The notes below the pieces were generated by a model that was not told the DNA's origin, did not search any database, and saw nothing but the letters and a program-made list of their open reading frames with translations. This document shows positions 1 to 13,370 of a stretch of 64,000 nucleotides of DNA, one piece after another (position 1 is the stretch's first letter; every line of letters begins with the position of its first letter). Source of the DNA: Phanerochaete sordida (Eukaryota; Basidiomycota; Agaricomycetes; Polyporales; Phanerochaetaceae); the NCBI GenBank assembly GCA_019973155.2, contig BPQB01000031.1, positions 186,001 to 250,000 on the forward strand, written 5' to 3'. The translations under genes and the position numbers were made by a program.

Positions 1-3000
1 TCGGGTGGTGGAGGCGAGCTTGTGTCGCGGTGGTGTGCGTCGGTGGTGCACTTCAAGCAGCTCTTCATTATGGGATTCGGAACGAATGTGGATGGTCGCG
101 GTGTGTGGTTGGTCGGAAAGCGGGCGTGCGAACGAAGCGAAGGTGGTCTTGGCGGGTTTAAAGGCGTCGGCTAGGGTACGTGGGCGGGAGCAGGACGAGG
201 GTGCAGGGATTATATCGCAGACATTCTCCCCTCGAGGTGACGGTCCTGGTCAGAGTGGGCTTTGCGACGGGATAGGCGCCGAGACTGCCTCCGTCTCCGC
301 TTGCTGATCTGCGGTCTGATCTTCGCTCATGTTCGCCTCTCGTCGAGCCCTCCGCTGTGCGACACACTCACCGCATCCTGCAGGCTGCAGACACCGCCCG
401 CGCACTGAATGCCCAGGCCCGCGGCGCACCGAACGCGTCAGGCACCGCCTGGCCCGCGCGGGGTCGCCGTCGCCAGGGCTAAGACGTCCTGACGCGCCAC
501 AACGCCGTCGGGCGGCGCACTAGTCAACACCGGTCCCGCGCGCAGAGGAAGGTACGCACACAGAGCTCAAAATGGGCGAGCACGCAAGCTGAGCAGACGT
601 GCAAGAGCCCGCTCGGCTGAGCCGGTCGCAAGGAGGCCGTGCTGATGTCGAGCGACGGGCTCAAACAGTCTGGACATGACGAGCTCTGCCAAGTGCGCGC
701 CGACCTGCGCAACTCTGATAACAGCGGGCCCATATCGCCCTGCCTCGTGTGTGCCTGCGTGGTACCGCAGATTCGTTCTTTGGGGCGACCAGTGCCGCAC
801 ATTGCGTCCGATGACTGGTACGTGCCCTCTGTGCACCCGTTGTAACGTCTGCACTATCTGCCGACAGTCGTTCGGAGTAATGCCATCGCTGCCGTTAGAT
901 ATTTCAGGGCCCCCAAGCTTTGCTACGTCACCCTGCAACCGGACGAGCCTGGTACGCGAGTACCGAGCGCGGCTCCTTATAACGAGCCCATTTCCCTCCC
1001 ACGGAGCTCGGGCTATGGGAACGCATCACGCACGACCGCCGTTCGATGCGCCGCCACCAACAAGTCGCGGTCTGCTGGACGTATTTCGCTCCACTCTGGG
1101 CATCTTCTAGCTTACGAGCTTAAGTCAGGTCACGATGTTCTTGTCGCGCGACATACGGATAGCCTTCGCGGTCCCGACAGCCTTGCGCACATGTGGAGTC
1201 GGGCGGCCTGGTCTGCGAACATACCGGTCTCCATCGTAACCCACGCTCGAGGACGTAGAAGCGTTTTGTGGCCGAGCGTCGTACGCGCTGTGCCATGCCT
1301 GCTATTGAAACGAGAATAACCTAGGTCTGTGTAATTCCGAATGGCCCTGCACCGCCCATATGTCACTCTCGGGTGCGTTCTCACAGGACGAGATGGACAT
1401 GCGTCTGCTACAACACTTTTTGTGCTAAGGCTGGACAAAGACAGTAACCTCCAACCCTATAGGCGAGTGCATACGGTTGTCGATGCTTCTTTTGATGCTG
1501 ACCAGACGCCACCAGAGTGGTTACCTGGCGTATACGAGATGCAGGCTGAAAATTCACAGGAAAGCAGGTGGTCACGCAGGCTTCGCTGGTGACGGTGATG
1601 CATGTAACCTCTCGACCTCTGGTGCTCTGCCCAACGTACTGGATGTTCCCTGCAGGCATCACATCGGTGCTGTCGCGGTCGTATGGCTCCACAGCTAATG
1701 TCCGTCTTGCGCATCTGACTTGTGCTCTAACGAAACGGCCGAGAAACCCGCCGCTGACGAGCGCAGCAGGTGTTCTGCCTAAAGTGCGCTCTACGGTCCT
1801 AGGGTACCCCAGCACACTCACGTTCAGGTTCACAGCAGGAGGGGCGCGCGCCAACACGTCCGCTCGGGCGGCACGCGCGGAACTTGGCACAGCCTGCTGC
1901 TGCACGTCGAAATGAGCGACAGCAGATCCTCCGGATGTCGGTGCCGTGCGCCACCATTGAGCGGGAGCTCTGCACGGTCGGCCCATCAGAGACGCGTCCT
2001 GCGAGAGGCGGCCGCCGCGCAGAGGCCCCGGCGCGTGGGACGCCGCGCACCATTCCGGGGCAGCTGCACGTCTGCGTGCCCCGGCGGCGTGACCCACCAT
2101 CGCAGCGCGGCGGCGCCCCTGCGCTTCGCACCCCGCGCAGAGGGCCCGCGATGCGGCTCCTCCGGCGTTTTCTCGAGGTTCCCGCGTCACAGCGGCCGCG
2201 ACACGCCCCGTCACGCACACGCGCAACTCCCCCCGGGGCGGAGTGCCAACGCTGCATGCGTTCCGCGCCCCGCACGCTGCCCAGCTGCCCAGGCTGCCGA
2301 GCCCTTCTCACAGCGCTGCGGCGCGCGCCATGTGCCCTGCCGCGACCCGAGCCGCCGGGGCGCGCGGTCGGAAGAGCGGCGAGGGTGCAGGGCTGGCGCT
2401 GCACGCCCGCATGGGTGCGGGCCCCGTCGCGACGGACACCGCTGCACGCAGCGTACCCGGTGCCCCGTGCTCTCGCGATGCTCGGGACATCACATTTCGG
2501 AGGCCAGGGCACGGCTGATCGCATATCACGTCTGACGTGCCGCCACAGATCATGCAGCCCTGGGCGGTAGGCACCCTGTCTGCGAAGCTTCGTGCACGCA
2601 GGCACCGGCGTGTCGGCGGCTCGCAGAATGAAATCGCTGCGGGTATCGATAAGAGCGGGGCGCGGATGGAGAAGGGAGGCTGCTGGCTTCGCGCGGCGGC
2701 GCGGCGGGGACGATCGCGTGCATTGGGATTAAGCTGCAGGAGGGCAGGCATCCACAGAGCCGGCTGGTCGTCCTGGGGGAGTGGCTGTACGAGCGGCGGG
2801 CATGCGAGAGGCGCGTGCGGGGCTGGCGCGACCAGAACATCCTGCGCTGATCAGGCGTCCGGCGACTTGATCCTGCGCGCCCGTGTGCCCTCGTGCGCCG
2901 CCCGGAGGCGGTGGCAGGCCCTGGCGGGCGACGCGATCGCATCCGTGTCCAGATGGCACGGGTGATGAGCGCGTCGTGACGGGTGCACTGCTCCTGGAGG

Positions 3001-4148
3001 TGTCCTGCCCAATACGAAAAGGTTATGCACGGGGCCGGGTCAGGAATAGAGCTCGTGCTTGCCTGAAGAGGGAAAGCATGGGTCGGTGCGAAGCAAGAAG
3101 ATCTGCTGGCATGACGAACCAACAAGAATCGAGATGCTGGATTGACCCGCACCCAACGGGAGCGTGGGTACGCCAGGGGATAACCTAGGTCATATCCGCT
3201 TTTGGACCGTCAGCTGGCTCTACCGCGCGACAGCTAGTGGGAGAATCGTGCTCTACATGAGATACAGCACGGTTGAGACTGGACATGGATGCTTTTACTC
3301 ACAGCGCACGCATGCAGTGATGGCATACACACGGCTGATTCTCGCCTCCACAGGGACGGGATGAACCAAGAAAAACCTGGTGGGTTCGGCTTGTCGTGTA
3401 ACCTGCAAGATTAAACGGATTCAATGCGAATCCCCATTCATAGCGAGGTCACTGCACGTGTTTAGCCTTCGCAGCGTCTTACATGAGCCGGTGAAGATCT
3501 TCTGGTGTCCTAGAGGCTAGCTGAACCGGTATTACGCTCCATTGTCTGGTAGAGAAAGTTCAGAAGTGTCGCTCTTTGTAAGGTTTGGGGGTTCAAGGGC
3601 GGGCCTCGTCTGGGACCAGTCAAGAACCGCAGCTACGCTGGGCGTGCTTAGCTTCCCGAGCTGCATTAGTTCATCTCGGACACTGCGCTCAGGGTCTCTT
3701 CCGCAGGGAACGCCTGAGACGACACAACAAGCAGTCAGATACCTGCTGCTGATCTCATGAACGTGTCTAGGTGTCCCGATATACCTGGTGTGTTCCCCTA
3801 GGTGTGAGAGAACGTAGGGAGAAGGGTCACTAGGTTCGTCAGAACTCACCAGGACTCGCACAGGCCGGCCAGGTTCGCACTGAGGAACAAAACTCTGTCG
3901 CGGTTTCAACAAGGGTCGATGGCAGTCATATCGATTTCGCGATTCCAGAGCAAGAATACAAGGAGAAAGCTCGCGCTGAGATAGCTGGACAAGAGAAGGC
4001 CTGGCATTATTTGAGGTTCAATTTCGCGCTGGTAATGGGCTGATTACATAATCAATTCAATCCCACGGGGCTGGACAGCTGTTGGCGGCGGTGTACGACA
4101 ACGACAGCGACGACTATACCCCTCGCCGACGCCTCCCTCGACGACCAG
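1..4148. other. Gene-poor stretch, no supported gene
   Basis: No reading frame here shows a recognisable domain together with plausible splice sites. Positions of about 1950-2950 are very GC-rich, so several frames stay open on both strands at once, which is what random GC-rich DNA does. The most protein-like frame is 3532-3912 on the minus strand (126 codons, balanced composition), but it has no recognisable motif, so I do not call it. Decayed transposon or old intergenic DNA is the likeliest content. Confidence 0.5.
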
Positions 4149-6990
4149 ATGACGATCAAGAACTTGGACAGTGAGCTCGTCCCTGTCTGTCTTCCCGGCC
4201 AGCGTGCTCACCGGGCGCCGCAACCCTGCAGGCTACCTCGCGGAACGCAAGCACCTCCAGACACACCCGCTTTCGGTCCTTACGGACTCACGATTGGGTA
4301 TTGATGCCTCATTCTACCTGACACAACTCACGGAAAATCCCCCCTCGCGTGAGCCCCTGCTCGCAGCTACCGGCGGTCTTCCGCTCGCCCTGACCCAGCG
4401 CATTGAGGCCGACCTGCGCGTGCTGGAAAAACTACGCATCAAGCCCGTCTTTGTCTTCCCAGGTCTCCTCCCCAAGCGCAACGGGAAGCACAACCAGCAG
4501 CTCCAGTATGAGCAGAACGAGGCCATGCGCGACCGGCGCGAGGCGTGGGCGAAGTACGAGGCAGGACAAGAGGAGGCCGCGACCAAGCTCTTCGAGACGC
4601 GTAGCGGGCTGCACCAGTGGGACCTCTGGAAGATGGTCCTCAGGATCTTTAGGCACCGGAACGTCGAGTTTGTGGTCGCACCCTATGTCGCGTGGGCACA
4701 AGTACGTCACTCACACCCTACGCTTTCGTGCACGGCCTCACCAATACGCGCGCTGCTTGCAGCTCATCTACCTGCAACGCCACCCGAAGGCGTACATCCA
4801 CGCCATATATGGTCCTACAGACACCCTGCTCTACCCTGGTCTCGAGAAGCTCATTACATCCCTCGACCTGACGTCGGCGAACCCTACCTTCACCCATGTC
4901 ACGAAGCGGGTCGTGACGAGCGACCTTGGGCTCACCGAGGATCAGTTCCTCGACCTGGGAATCTTGCTCGGCTTTGAGCACTCGCCCCCCTTCCCGCCGA
5001 CCGTTCACGACCAGGCCTTGAAGGCCACGGTCGATATGATCAAGTACTACAAGTCTGGACACGCCGCGGTCTCTGCGTTCGCCGAGCAGCCCCAGGTGAA
5101 GCAGATGCAATACACCGACCAGTACGCCAGAACGCGGTCTATGATCAAATACTCCCTCGTTCTCTCGTCGGAAGGGACTGTCATCCCGCTTCCGCTCGCC
5201 AGCCCGAACCCGCAACCCCACGGTCACTCGGGACACCATCACCATCCGACAGCAGCTGACATCCCAGTTGACTTGCACGACATTTTCACACACCGCCTTC
5301 CTGACGAGATCTACTTCTACCTGTCGCGCGGGTTGCTGGGCCCGCAGGCGCTCGTCTGGCTGACAAGTTACCAGGTCATCGAACAGCCGCCCCTGGATAA
5401 TGGCGAGACGACGGAGTACCGTCGCTTCATCAAGGAGGTGATCACGGACGGACAGACGGGTCCGAGGGCGACTGCGCTCGCGCTCGTCTCGAGCGTTCTC
5501 AACTCCTTCTGGGCCAAGCGGAACATCGTTCCGCACTTCTGGTTCGAGCAGAATCAGCAGAAACCGATTGCGCACAACTCGCAGCAGACTGTGCAGCTTG
5601 CTGAGCGTGTCGCCGGGTGGCACGTGCCGTATGCGATCGTGGAAGAGGAGCTGAGGAGGCAGAACGTGAGTCCAGACTGCGGCCCCGGCCTGCGCATGGG
5701 GCCCCATCGGAGCCGTATCGTCTCATCGTTACCCACAGTCGTCTACGATTGATTTCGCGCTTTGCCTCGGCGCAACCGTGACCGACAAGCTCGCGCAGCG
5801 CACCAAGTTCAAGGCAGGCGCAACTCCGCCCCCGCTAGACAAGAAAGATGAACTGGTCGCGAACGTTATTTGGCGCTTCCTCGAGCTCAGAGGGTAAGCC
5901 GCATGACATTCGTGCCACTGCCGTTCCCAGGCTGATTAAATTGCTGACCGTTGCCTGCGGACCTGCTCCAAACCTGATGCAGATTTTTGCTGAACACGCA
6001 CACACACTCGCCCCTGGCGCGCGCGATGTTCGTCGCGATCAAGACGGCGCGTGTGAACGACAAGTTCCAAGACTCTCTCTATTTGTTCTTGGAATTGGTA
6101 AGGGCGGGCGTCATGCATGGCCACCTTTGGTCTGGCAGGGCGTTTAGCGGGGGGCCGAGCTTCGGAACCGGTGAGGCGGGATTTTCACACATGGCGTAGC
6201 GACGTGTCTGGCTGACATCTGCGGCATGATACCACCAGATGACGAGAAGTCATGCATGCTCCTGGTGATGCGTGTGCTGAGCATCGTCCCACTCAGCTTC
6301 AAGGTGCGTCACTGCAGCCGCTGCGCTCCGCCCGCCGTGCTGATGACCTCTCGCTCCCGCCCCATTGTGGCCGATTTCCCCCTGGAATCGTTCGATCCCG
6401 CGTTTTTGCTTCCGTTGTCCGCAGGCGCAGCCGTGGTCCGCGCCGCTGTCACGGGAACTGCTCGTGTTCAACTCCTTTGTCCGCTCGCTCACGCGGGCGC
6501 TGCGCACGCTGCTCGAGGTCACGTCGCTGAACATGCTCGTGCGCCGGGACGCGAGGCAGTCGCGAGAAGACCTGCTGGACATCAACCTGTCGCTTCCCTT
6601 CCAGAGCGAAGTGAACACGGGATTCGGCGTGCTCGCGAAGGTCTACCTCGACGCGCTCACGCACATCAACAACCGCCAGCGGGTGCGCGACCCGAACGCC
6701 GAGGGCGTCAAGGAGGCGAAGGCCATGGCCCTCGAAATTTGCGAGGAGACGTTCTCCGGTGTCAAGAACCCGAAGCAGGAGGTGGAGCGCGGCTTCCGCT
6801 TCTGGGACGTTGTGAGTCGTTGCCTGCCCGTTGCTGCGAACGGACGTGTTTTCTCACCGCTGGCGCGTGCGCCGTTGCTTTGCAGACGCTGACGGCCATG
6901 CGGCAGTTGCACTCGGAGGGCGCGGTCCTGCGCGAACTGGTGGATCAGTTCGAGGCCGCTGAGGCGTGGCTGGCACCCATGCGACCGTAG
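4149..6990 (+). CDS. MKT1: MKT1-like XPG-fold post-transcriptional regulator
   Basis: Eight exons: 4149-4170, 4232-4701, 4763-5665, 5739-5893, 5983-6170, 6239-6303, 6425-6811, 6886-6990. The sum is 2295 nt, 764 residues plus stop. The product starts MTIKNLDSYLAERK and continues with the XPG-like N-terminal segment (LGIDASFYL near residue 30, KPVFVFPGLLPKR, the APYVAWAQ / AIYGPTD region). It then shows the Mkt1-specific middle and C-terminal parts ending in ALRTLLEVTSLNMLV and RGFRFWDV. In yeast, Mkt1 has an FEN1/XPG nuclease-like fold, binds Pbp1 and acts in post-transcriptional control of mRNAs in the cytoplasm. The start is chosen because the 22-nt first exon gives the conserved N-terminus after a clean GTGAGC intron. 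The long antisense frame at 4718-5707 is a shadow. A His-rich loop (HGHSGHHHH) sits mid-protein. Family assignment is firm; the functional role is inferred from yeast. Confidence 0.9.
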
Positions 6991-7688
6991 GCGATGGCTG
7001 CCGTGTCCATGACACACGGGACGCGGCGTGCGGGCGCCACGACGTGAGGCTCGCGCGGGCTCAGGGGTCACACACCGCCCGCGATGCTTTCCGGGGGATC
7101 TGGAGGTGCGACGATGCACCGCCTGGAATTTTTTCTTGAGGCACGCACGGGGCAATACATAGGCACATTATTTCTCTGCACGTCGACGCACCGACGCGCA
7201 TGGCTTCGTCGGGCAATTGCTGTGGATGTTGCGGAGGATTTGGAAGCGTCGTTGGGCGCCGGGGAATCAGGATAATGGCGATGAGAATGGGAGGCGGGGG
7301 CTGGTTTCACAGGAGACGGATGGTGGATGTGACAGGCGGGATGTGACTGGCGCTGTGAGAACAGGGCCGTGCAGATGTGCCGGATATGGCAGGGGATCTC
7401 TCACCTCTGTGAGAAGGCACCGCGGAATCTCCGATGGAAATGCGAGCGCCTGTGCGCATCGGGCGTTTGATCGGAAGCCGGATTGGGGCGAATCTGAGAT
7501 GCAATTGGGTTTCGTTTTTATCTTGATTTGCGGGCGCCTGTGCGCATTCGGATCTGAGCCAAGGCTCGCTTCGCGCCCACCGATCCTCTCTCCCTCTCTT
7601 TCTCTCCCAAGCCTTTAAATATGCCATCCTCCCGACCGCCACCTCCCAACCCGCCCCCCAGCCCCCTCCGCCGCCGCACAGCGACGCT
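6991..7688. other. Intergenic region with promoter of the zinc-finger gene
   Basis: No gene is visible. Towards the right end the sequence becomes pyrimidine-rich (about 7580-7680), and a TATA-like TTTAAATAT lies at 7614-7622, about 70 bp before the next start codon. Confidence 0.5.
7614..7622 (+). promoter_or_regulatory. TATA-like element of zinc-finger gene
   Basis: TTTAAATAT about 70 bp upstream of the ATG at 7689, followed by a CT-rich leader. Spacing is typical for fungal TATA-containing promoters; assignment is by position only. Confidence 0.4.
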
Positions 7689-8435
7689 ATGGCCGACGTC
7701 CTGGCCCTCGACCCCTTCGCACGCTCCCACTACCGCGCCGCAGTCCACATCCCCACCCCCGTAGACTGCTCCCCAAAAGCCGCCACCGGGCCCGTATACT
7801 ACCGCCAGCACGAAGTCATCCAGCTCGTCGAGGTCTCCGCGCCCCCGCCCGCGACACACCCCTCGACCATCACCACCAGCTCCGTCCCCTCCTCGTCCGC
7901 GTACACCGAGTCCTGCTCCGAAGACTCGGACGCCGACGAGGAAGACGAGTCCGCCGTCTCCTCGTACTGCTCCTCCGCCGAGGGCGACGACCCGGCCCGT
8001 GCCTACTACGACGACACGTACGGCACAAGGATCAAGCGCGTCCTCGCCTGGCGGGACGGCTCTGCCAAGGCACTAGGTGCACCCAGTACGTCCATCTCCG
8101 TCCGCTCCGCGTGGGTATCCCGCTGACCGCATTCGCCCACACAGTGGAGTCCCCCGCACACAAGGGGCCCTCGCCTGCCAAGCGCAGACCAGACGATGAC
8201 AGGGTGCGTGCCCGCCAATCCTTGCTGTGTTTACCCAGGCCCTCACAACGACCTCTCTCCGCAGATGTCACGCTCCCCAAAACAAGCCGTCAGGGCACAC
8301 CGCAGCCCCGGCTCCCACTCCTGCTCCGCCTGCGACAGCGACTTCCCGACACAGCAGAGCCTTCGCGAACACGCGCGGGTCTCGCGCACGAGCGAGGCCT
8401 GCATGGCCGCTGTCGAATACGGATTCGAGTCATGA
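7689..8435 (+). CDS. Small protein with C-terminal partial C2H2-like zinc finger
   Basis: Three exons (7689-8085, 8145-8203, 8265-8435) give 208 residues. The N-terminal half has an acidic Ser/Asp/Glu-rich tract (SEDSDADEEDESAVSS). The middle is basic, around SPAKRRPDDDR. The C-terminus carries CSACDSDFPTQQSLREH, a C-x2-C-x12-H half of a C2H2-type finger with the usual Phe and Leu spacers. The second His is not in the standard place; a Cys (SEACMAAVEYGF) follows instead, so it may be C2HC-like or a degenerate finger. This suggests a nuclear or DNA/RNA-binding protein, but no function can be assigned. Exon phases (1, 0) agree and every intron has a standard GTRNGT donor and CAG acceptor. It lies downstream of MKT1 in the same orientation with its own promoter. 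Confidence 0.75.
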
Positions 8436-11400
8436 CCGCGTCCACGTTCCCCAGCTCCCCCCGACTGGCACGAACCATGCTTTGCACTATACCCGCATCT
8501 ATACCCACTCCATCGTGGTCACTACCGCATCCCACACTTGCATGTATCATTATTACTACAACCGGCCCCGGTCACGACCTCTTGACGCGCACGGCTCGAC
8601 ATACTTACTCTATTATTACTGATATTTCTCTTGCGCCATGGACACACACTGGCCTTGCTCGATTCCTAGTGTATACTGTAGATAATACAGTCGGCATACC
8701 CGCAATACAGCGTTTACATTATATGACATATTACTTCACGTATGACTCGGACTATGCGCGAGTGTGCTTGCCTCTCTCACGCGCTCGCGTACCTTCTCCA
8801 CCCAAGCGGCCTCTTCCATGTCCAAATGAACGACAGAGATAGCACACGGGGCACTCTGCGCTTGCGACGCGGGGCTCGTGCCCCTGCCTGAGAAAGCGGG
8901 TGGGGCTGGTGTGCTCAAGCGAGAAACAGAGATGCTCTCTGTTGTTGGGATGCGCGAGCAGCTGATAGAAACGTCTGGCCGAAGCCCCCTTGCGCGTACC
9001 CCGCATGCTACGCCTCTTCGAGGCAGGCGGGGCTCGAGGGAAAGCATCAGCGCAGGCGGCGTGCGGCCGTCGCACGGACCCCCAGGAGCGGTAGCGCACG
9101 CTGGCGTGCCCGCCGAGAGGCATCTGGTGGCGCACCGCCAGTCCCACCGCCGCTGGAACTGTTGCTGGGAGCGCAGAGGCCCTGGCGCGGCCATGGGGCA
9201 CGGCCAGCAGGCCCTGCGTGATCCCACGGCGCGCGGCCGCACGCGCTCGCCAGCCGCTGCCCCGCAACAGATGCCTCCAACGGCGTCCTGCACGCCCGCC
9301 GCCATCACGCCCCGTGTCCCACGGGCCCCTGCGCCGCACAATCTATCACGTACGCACCCGCCCTCGGGGCTGCTCGCCGCGCCGCGAAGTGCGGGCGATC
9401 GCCAGGGCGAAGGCTGCCTCGCATGCTGGCCTGCCCGCAGGCCAGCGCACGCCCCCCGCCTAAGCGCTATCGTGAGAAGATCGTCCTGCCCGGCGAGCTC
9501 TTGACAGCCCGTGCTCCTGCGCACCTGCGCAGGCGTGCGGGTGCTTCGCGCTGCTCACCCCTGTGCCCGCTGCACCCGCGCTGGGGGCTGCCAGAGCGGC
9601 GGCGAGCCCGAGCGTATCAGCGCCGCGCGCATCGGCGCGGCGCACTGGCCCCGGGCGGCGAGCCTGCCGCAAATCGTCGGGGGTGCGCGCCTGCGCGGTG
9701 CTCGCTCCTGACGGGCGTGGGTGCGCAGAAAGATGCGGGGCCTTGCTGCGAGCCTGCGGGACCGCAACGCCCCCCAGACGCGAACGCAATCACGCCAGGG
9801 TCCCACGCGGCCGGGATCGTAGCAATGCTGCGCGACGGTGCGGGTGATGTGCAGCGCAGCTGCTGCTGCCTCGGCAGCGACGTTGGCGACGTGCTGGGGA
9901 TCCGAAGGGCCCGAGCGCGCGCTGCGGAGGTCACGCCGCCGACGCTGCGTGCACCGTGGCAGCGTACAAGGGCAGACTGTATGCACGCAGCGGTGGCTTG
10001 GCTGTGCCGTAGCAGAGCCCACCCCACCTTGGGTCCGATGTCACCCCATCAATACCTGCTGTTAATTAGCCTTCGGGACATATTGACAGTGAGCTGACGG
10101 CGCGTGTGCATTGTGGGGTTAGCGCAGGCCTTAAGCTCGATGGAGGCGCGCCCGTGCAGTCGCACTTCAATACGACACAAACCGTCGATGTGAAAGGCGA
10201 GGGCCAAGTGGAGGTTAGTCCTGCGTTGGTGTTCAGTTTCTTGCGAGGTATAGCCGCACCAAGAAGCCCCTGACGGACCTGGCTTCCGAAGGCGTGGATA
10301 CTTCGTATCAATGTCGACCACCGCTATGTCAATGCCGATCTGCGATCGTAGAACGTCAATAATGGCAACTCGCCGGAGTAGTACCTGGAGTACAGAAAAC
10401 ATACCGACGAAGCACTACGTCCGCATTAGGCCCTGTCCCGAGCGCAGCGCACCAACGTGTCCTCCGCTGCCACCTGCGTGAGTGCAGGTGGGTGCAGGTG
10501 GGAAGCGCCCGACCGAGTCCGCGCACCCACCATGGCCAGCACAGCAGCCCAGCCCCAGAAAATACAAATGAAAATACAAATTCGGGCCAGACGTGAGTGC
10601 GTGTGGCGCGAGTGGGTGCGCACACTCTTGCGAAGACATGGCCTGCCAAGGCGACGGTGCGCACAGGCGCGAGTGCCGTGCCAGGGCGCCGGGCGCGCTG
10701 TGGGAGGAAACGGCCACCGGGGGCAGGCGCGGCAGGACACACAGGACCCGCTCCCCGCGTCTCGGAGCCGCAGGCGGGCGGACAGCAACCAGGATTCTCC
10801 GCAACACCCGCGAGGAAACCACGCCCGCCCGGCGGGGGCGTGCCGCGCGCACGCCCCCGGCGTCGGCGACTGCGTGCTGCCTGCGGCGGACTGCACCCAG
10901 CCCGGGCTGTGCTACTCGTAATTCTGGGAACGCCGACGAGGTCGGGCGGGGGTCCTGTATTGCGGTCACGTCACGCTGATGGCACGCGCTGGTGTGTGCG
11001 ACAGGAGGCAGGGCCACGGGCAGGCCAGGGGCCTCTGGGTGCGGCACAGCGTGTCTGCGTCAGGCCTCCAAGACTTTGCTTTTGCGGCTAGTCCGATGGA
11101 GAGCGTTGATAGACAGTACGAGGCATGGACGGATTGGCTGGGCCCTGTCTAGGCTGGACGCGCGTGAGAGAAGCACGGTGATGTCGCGCTCCGGCCATGT
11201 TGGTAACCGATTTCGGATCGGTAGGCCCAGGGGCAATTTGACAGAAGTTGTCTGAGAAAGTTGGGAACCTTCGTTGCCCTTGAAGCTGGTATGGCGACGA
11301 GCCTGACAGGGACGAATTGTTGCCTGCGGTACCCGGGTTCCCAAGACCGGAGGCCGGTCGCTGCGTAGCGGTGTTGGAGAATCTGGAATAATGCCCGGTA

Positions 11401-13370
11401 GATCAGAAGGCGGAAGCAAAAGCTTCGCCGAGGCCAGAGATCACAGAGAGTGCAAAGCGGGGAGAAGTTCGATTCCGGCGCTTATTCGCATCGCAAGGCG
11501 TTGTGGAGCTCACGCCACGTTTCATCCAGATTAGGAAGGTGTTGAGGATCCTGCCTCTGCTCTTTCCAGCTGTCTGCTTTCTTCGCCGGGCGTACTGCGA
11601 AGGTAATGAGACACAAAGTTTCGTACATCTTCCATAATTTCACATACTTTGCAAGTCTCAGTGTCTGCAGTGCATTCATTATCTAAGGTTCCCCAAACCC
11701 CACTGAGCATGGCCGAAATGAATGTACTTCATCTGCCGCTGATAATGGCGCAGGTCCTGCTAAGAGCCATCCAAATCCGCATACACAAGCGTATCGCTCG
11801 GAGCCAGGTCAGCCGCCAAGACCCACCATAATTGTCACACTTCCGCTTTGAGACAAGGACGCACCCACGGAAGGAGTGGCATGAGAAAACACCGCATCCC
11901 AAAGGGCGACCAGCCTCCGCCTGCACAGCAAACACGCCAAAAGAAAGGGTATCATGGCTCTGGGCACGAGGCGCATCACACACACACACACCCGCCCGAA
12001 GCTCCGTGCGCGAGGCCAGGTCGCCTGATCCCTCGTGCCGCGTTTCCAGAGGGCCCCACCAGGGCCGTCCGCGACGCGCACAGCGGGCCGCTCGCCTCGG
12101 AACGCACGACGCGGGGACCCTGACGGCCGAACGCACGGGCGCACACGCAATGCAGTCGCCTCACGCGCGCCGAACAACGCCGAGATAGCGGCAGAGGCGT
12201 GCGGCGCGACGCGGCGGGCGCGGCACGCACGCTGCGCTGCGGCCAAGGAGCCCAGCGCGAGATATTTCCGTGCTCGCAGCGCGCAGTGGGAACGGCGAGG
12301 CCGCGAACGCAGCGTGCTGCCGCTGCGCGCCGGCGCGTTCGCAGCGAGAAGGGGCAGCCCTGGCGGCGGGGAAGTCGCCGTCGCGGGCGCGGGCCTTGCC
12401 TCCGTGGCCTGTGCGTGCGTGCGCGCCCGAACGGGGGGATGCGCGGTGTGTGGCGGCCGTGCAAGGGAAGAAAGGCTATCTTGCGAATGGGCAATTCGCC
12501 AGAGGAGATCGCGAAGGCGGGACCCTTGCTGGCACGCCCCCGCCGCCTGGCAGCGGCAGCGCGAGCGCACATTCGTCCGAATGCAGCGGGTGTGGCGAAA
12601 TGGAAGCGGCGACTTGTGCGAGCCATCGATTGGCACTATACCCAGAAAAGGCGACGCCCGCAAATAAAGCGAAATACCCACGGTCTATGACGCGCTTCGA
12701 CGAAGCGGCGGGGCGCTGCGAAGGACGCGGACGCAGATGAACAGTGTGTTGCGATCGTGTGCGTCGGATTCGTGTTTCGCGCCGACGCGGAAGAATGACG
12801 GGGGAAACATATCTGTCGTAGTGATGTCCACGCACAGGCCGTTGAACAGAAACATGGCAACGCTTCGCAGCGATGAGAACAGCGGCCCGGGAGAGTGGGA
12901 GCGGGCACGTCCGTCCTAGGAAGCACAGTGTTGACGGCCCGGCAGTGTTCTTAGTGATAGCGAGCGAAACGTCTGGTGAAAAGATACGCCGTCACCGCGA
13001 AGACTGAACGTTGAACGCGCACCTGACCGCGTCACCACCGTTCAATGACGCAAAATATGAAAATTTATGCTCGGGCTCGCGGTTCGGCCCCAAGGCACGA
13101 GTAGTATGTTTGCTCCAATGTCGCGTTGGCCACTGCGGCCGTTTCGTGCAATTTTCGCACTGGTAGCGACGGTGGTCGGGTGACACGCACAACCCGGGCG
13201 CGCGCTCTCGCGCGCCTGAGAGGCGACCGCGAAAACTCGTCGTAAGCTCGGAGCGCCCGTAGGCAAAACCCAATGAAATTACGACTGGAACATTCGCGAC
13301 GACGAGCTCAGCAAGCACAAGATCAAGAATACAGCGCGCACGTACGACCTCTGCATTTACACCGACACGC
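8436..13370. other. Long intergenic stretch with GC-rich islands, no supported gene
   Basis: Nearly 5 kb without a convincing gene. About 9000-10020, 10430-11060 and 12000-12700 are extremely GC- and CpG-rich, with open frames in many phases and both strands and no conserved motif. AT-richer spacers lie between them. A short tandem GTGCAGGTGG repeat is at about 10485-10505 and a CA dinucleotide run at about 11979-11992. A minus-strand frame at 11482-11679 looks faintly protein-like (65 codons) but has no recognisable family or supporting splice structure. Confidence 0.5.

Noticed and set aside
3532..3912. Minus-strand frame of 126 codons, fairly protein-like
   Set aside because: No recognisable domain, no splice partners and no promoter signal; kept only as a note.
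4718..5707. 329-codon open frame on the minus strand
   Set aside because: It is antisense to the firmly supported MKT1 exon 3; high GC at third positions keeps the opposite frame open.
11482..11679. Minus-strand frame of 65 codons (VKLWKMYETLCLITF...)
   Set aside because: An overlapping frame on the same strand reads equally well, and neither joins to neighbours.
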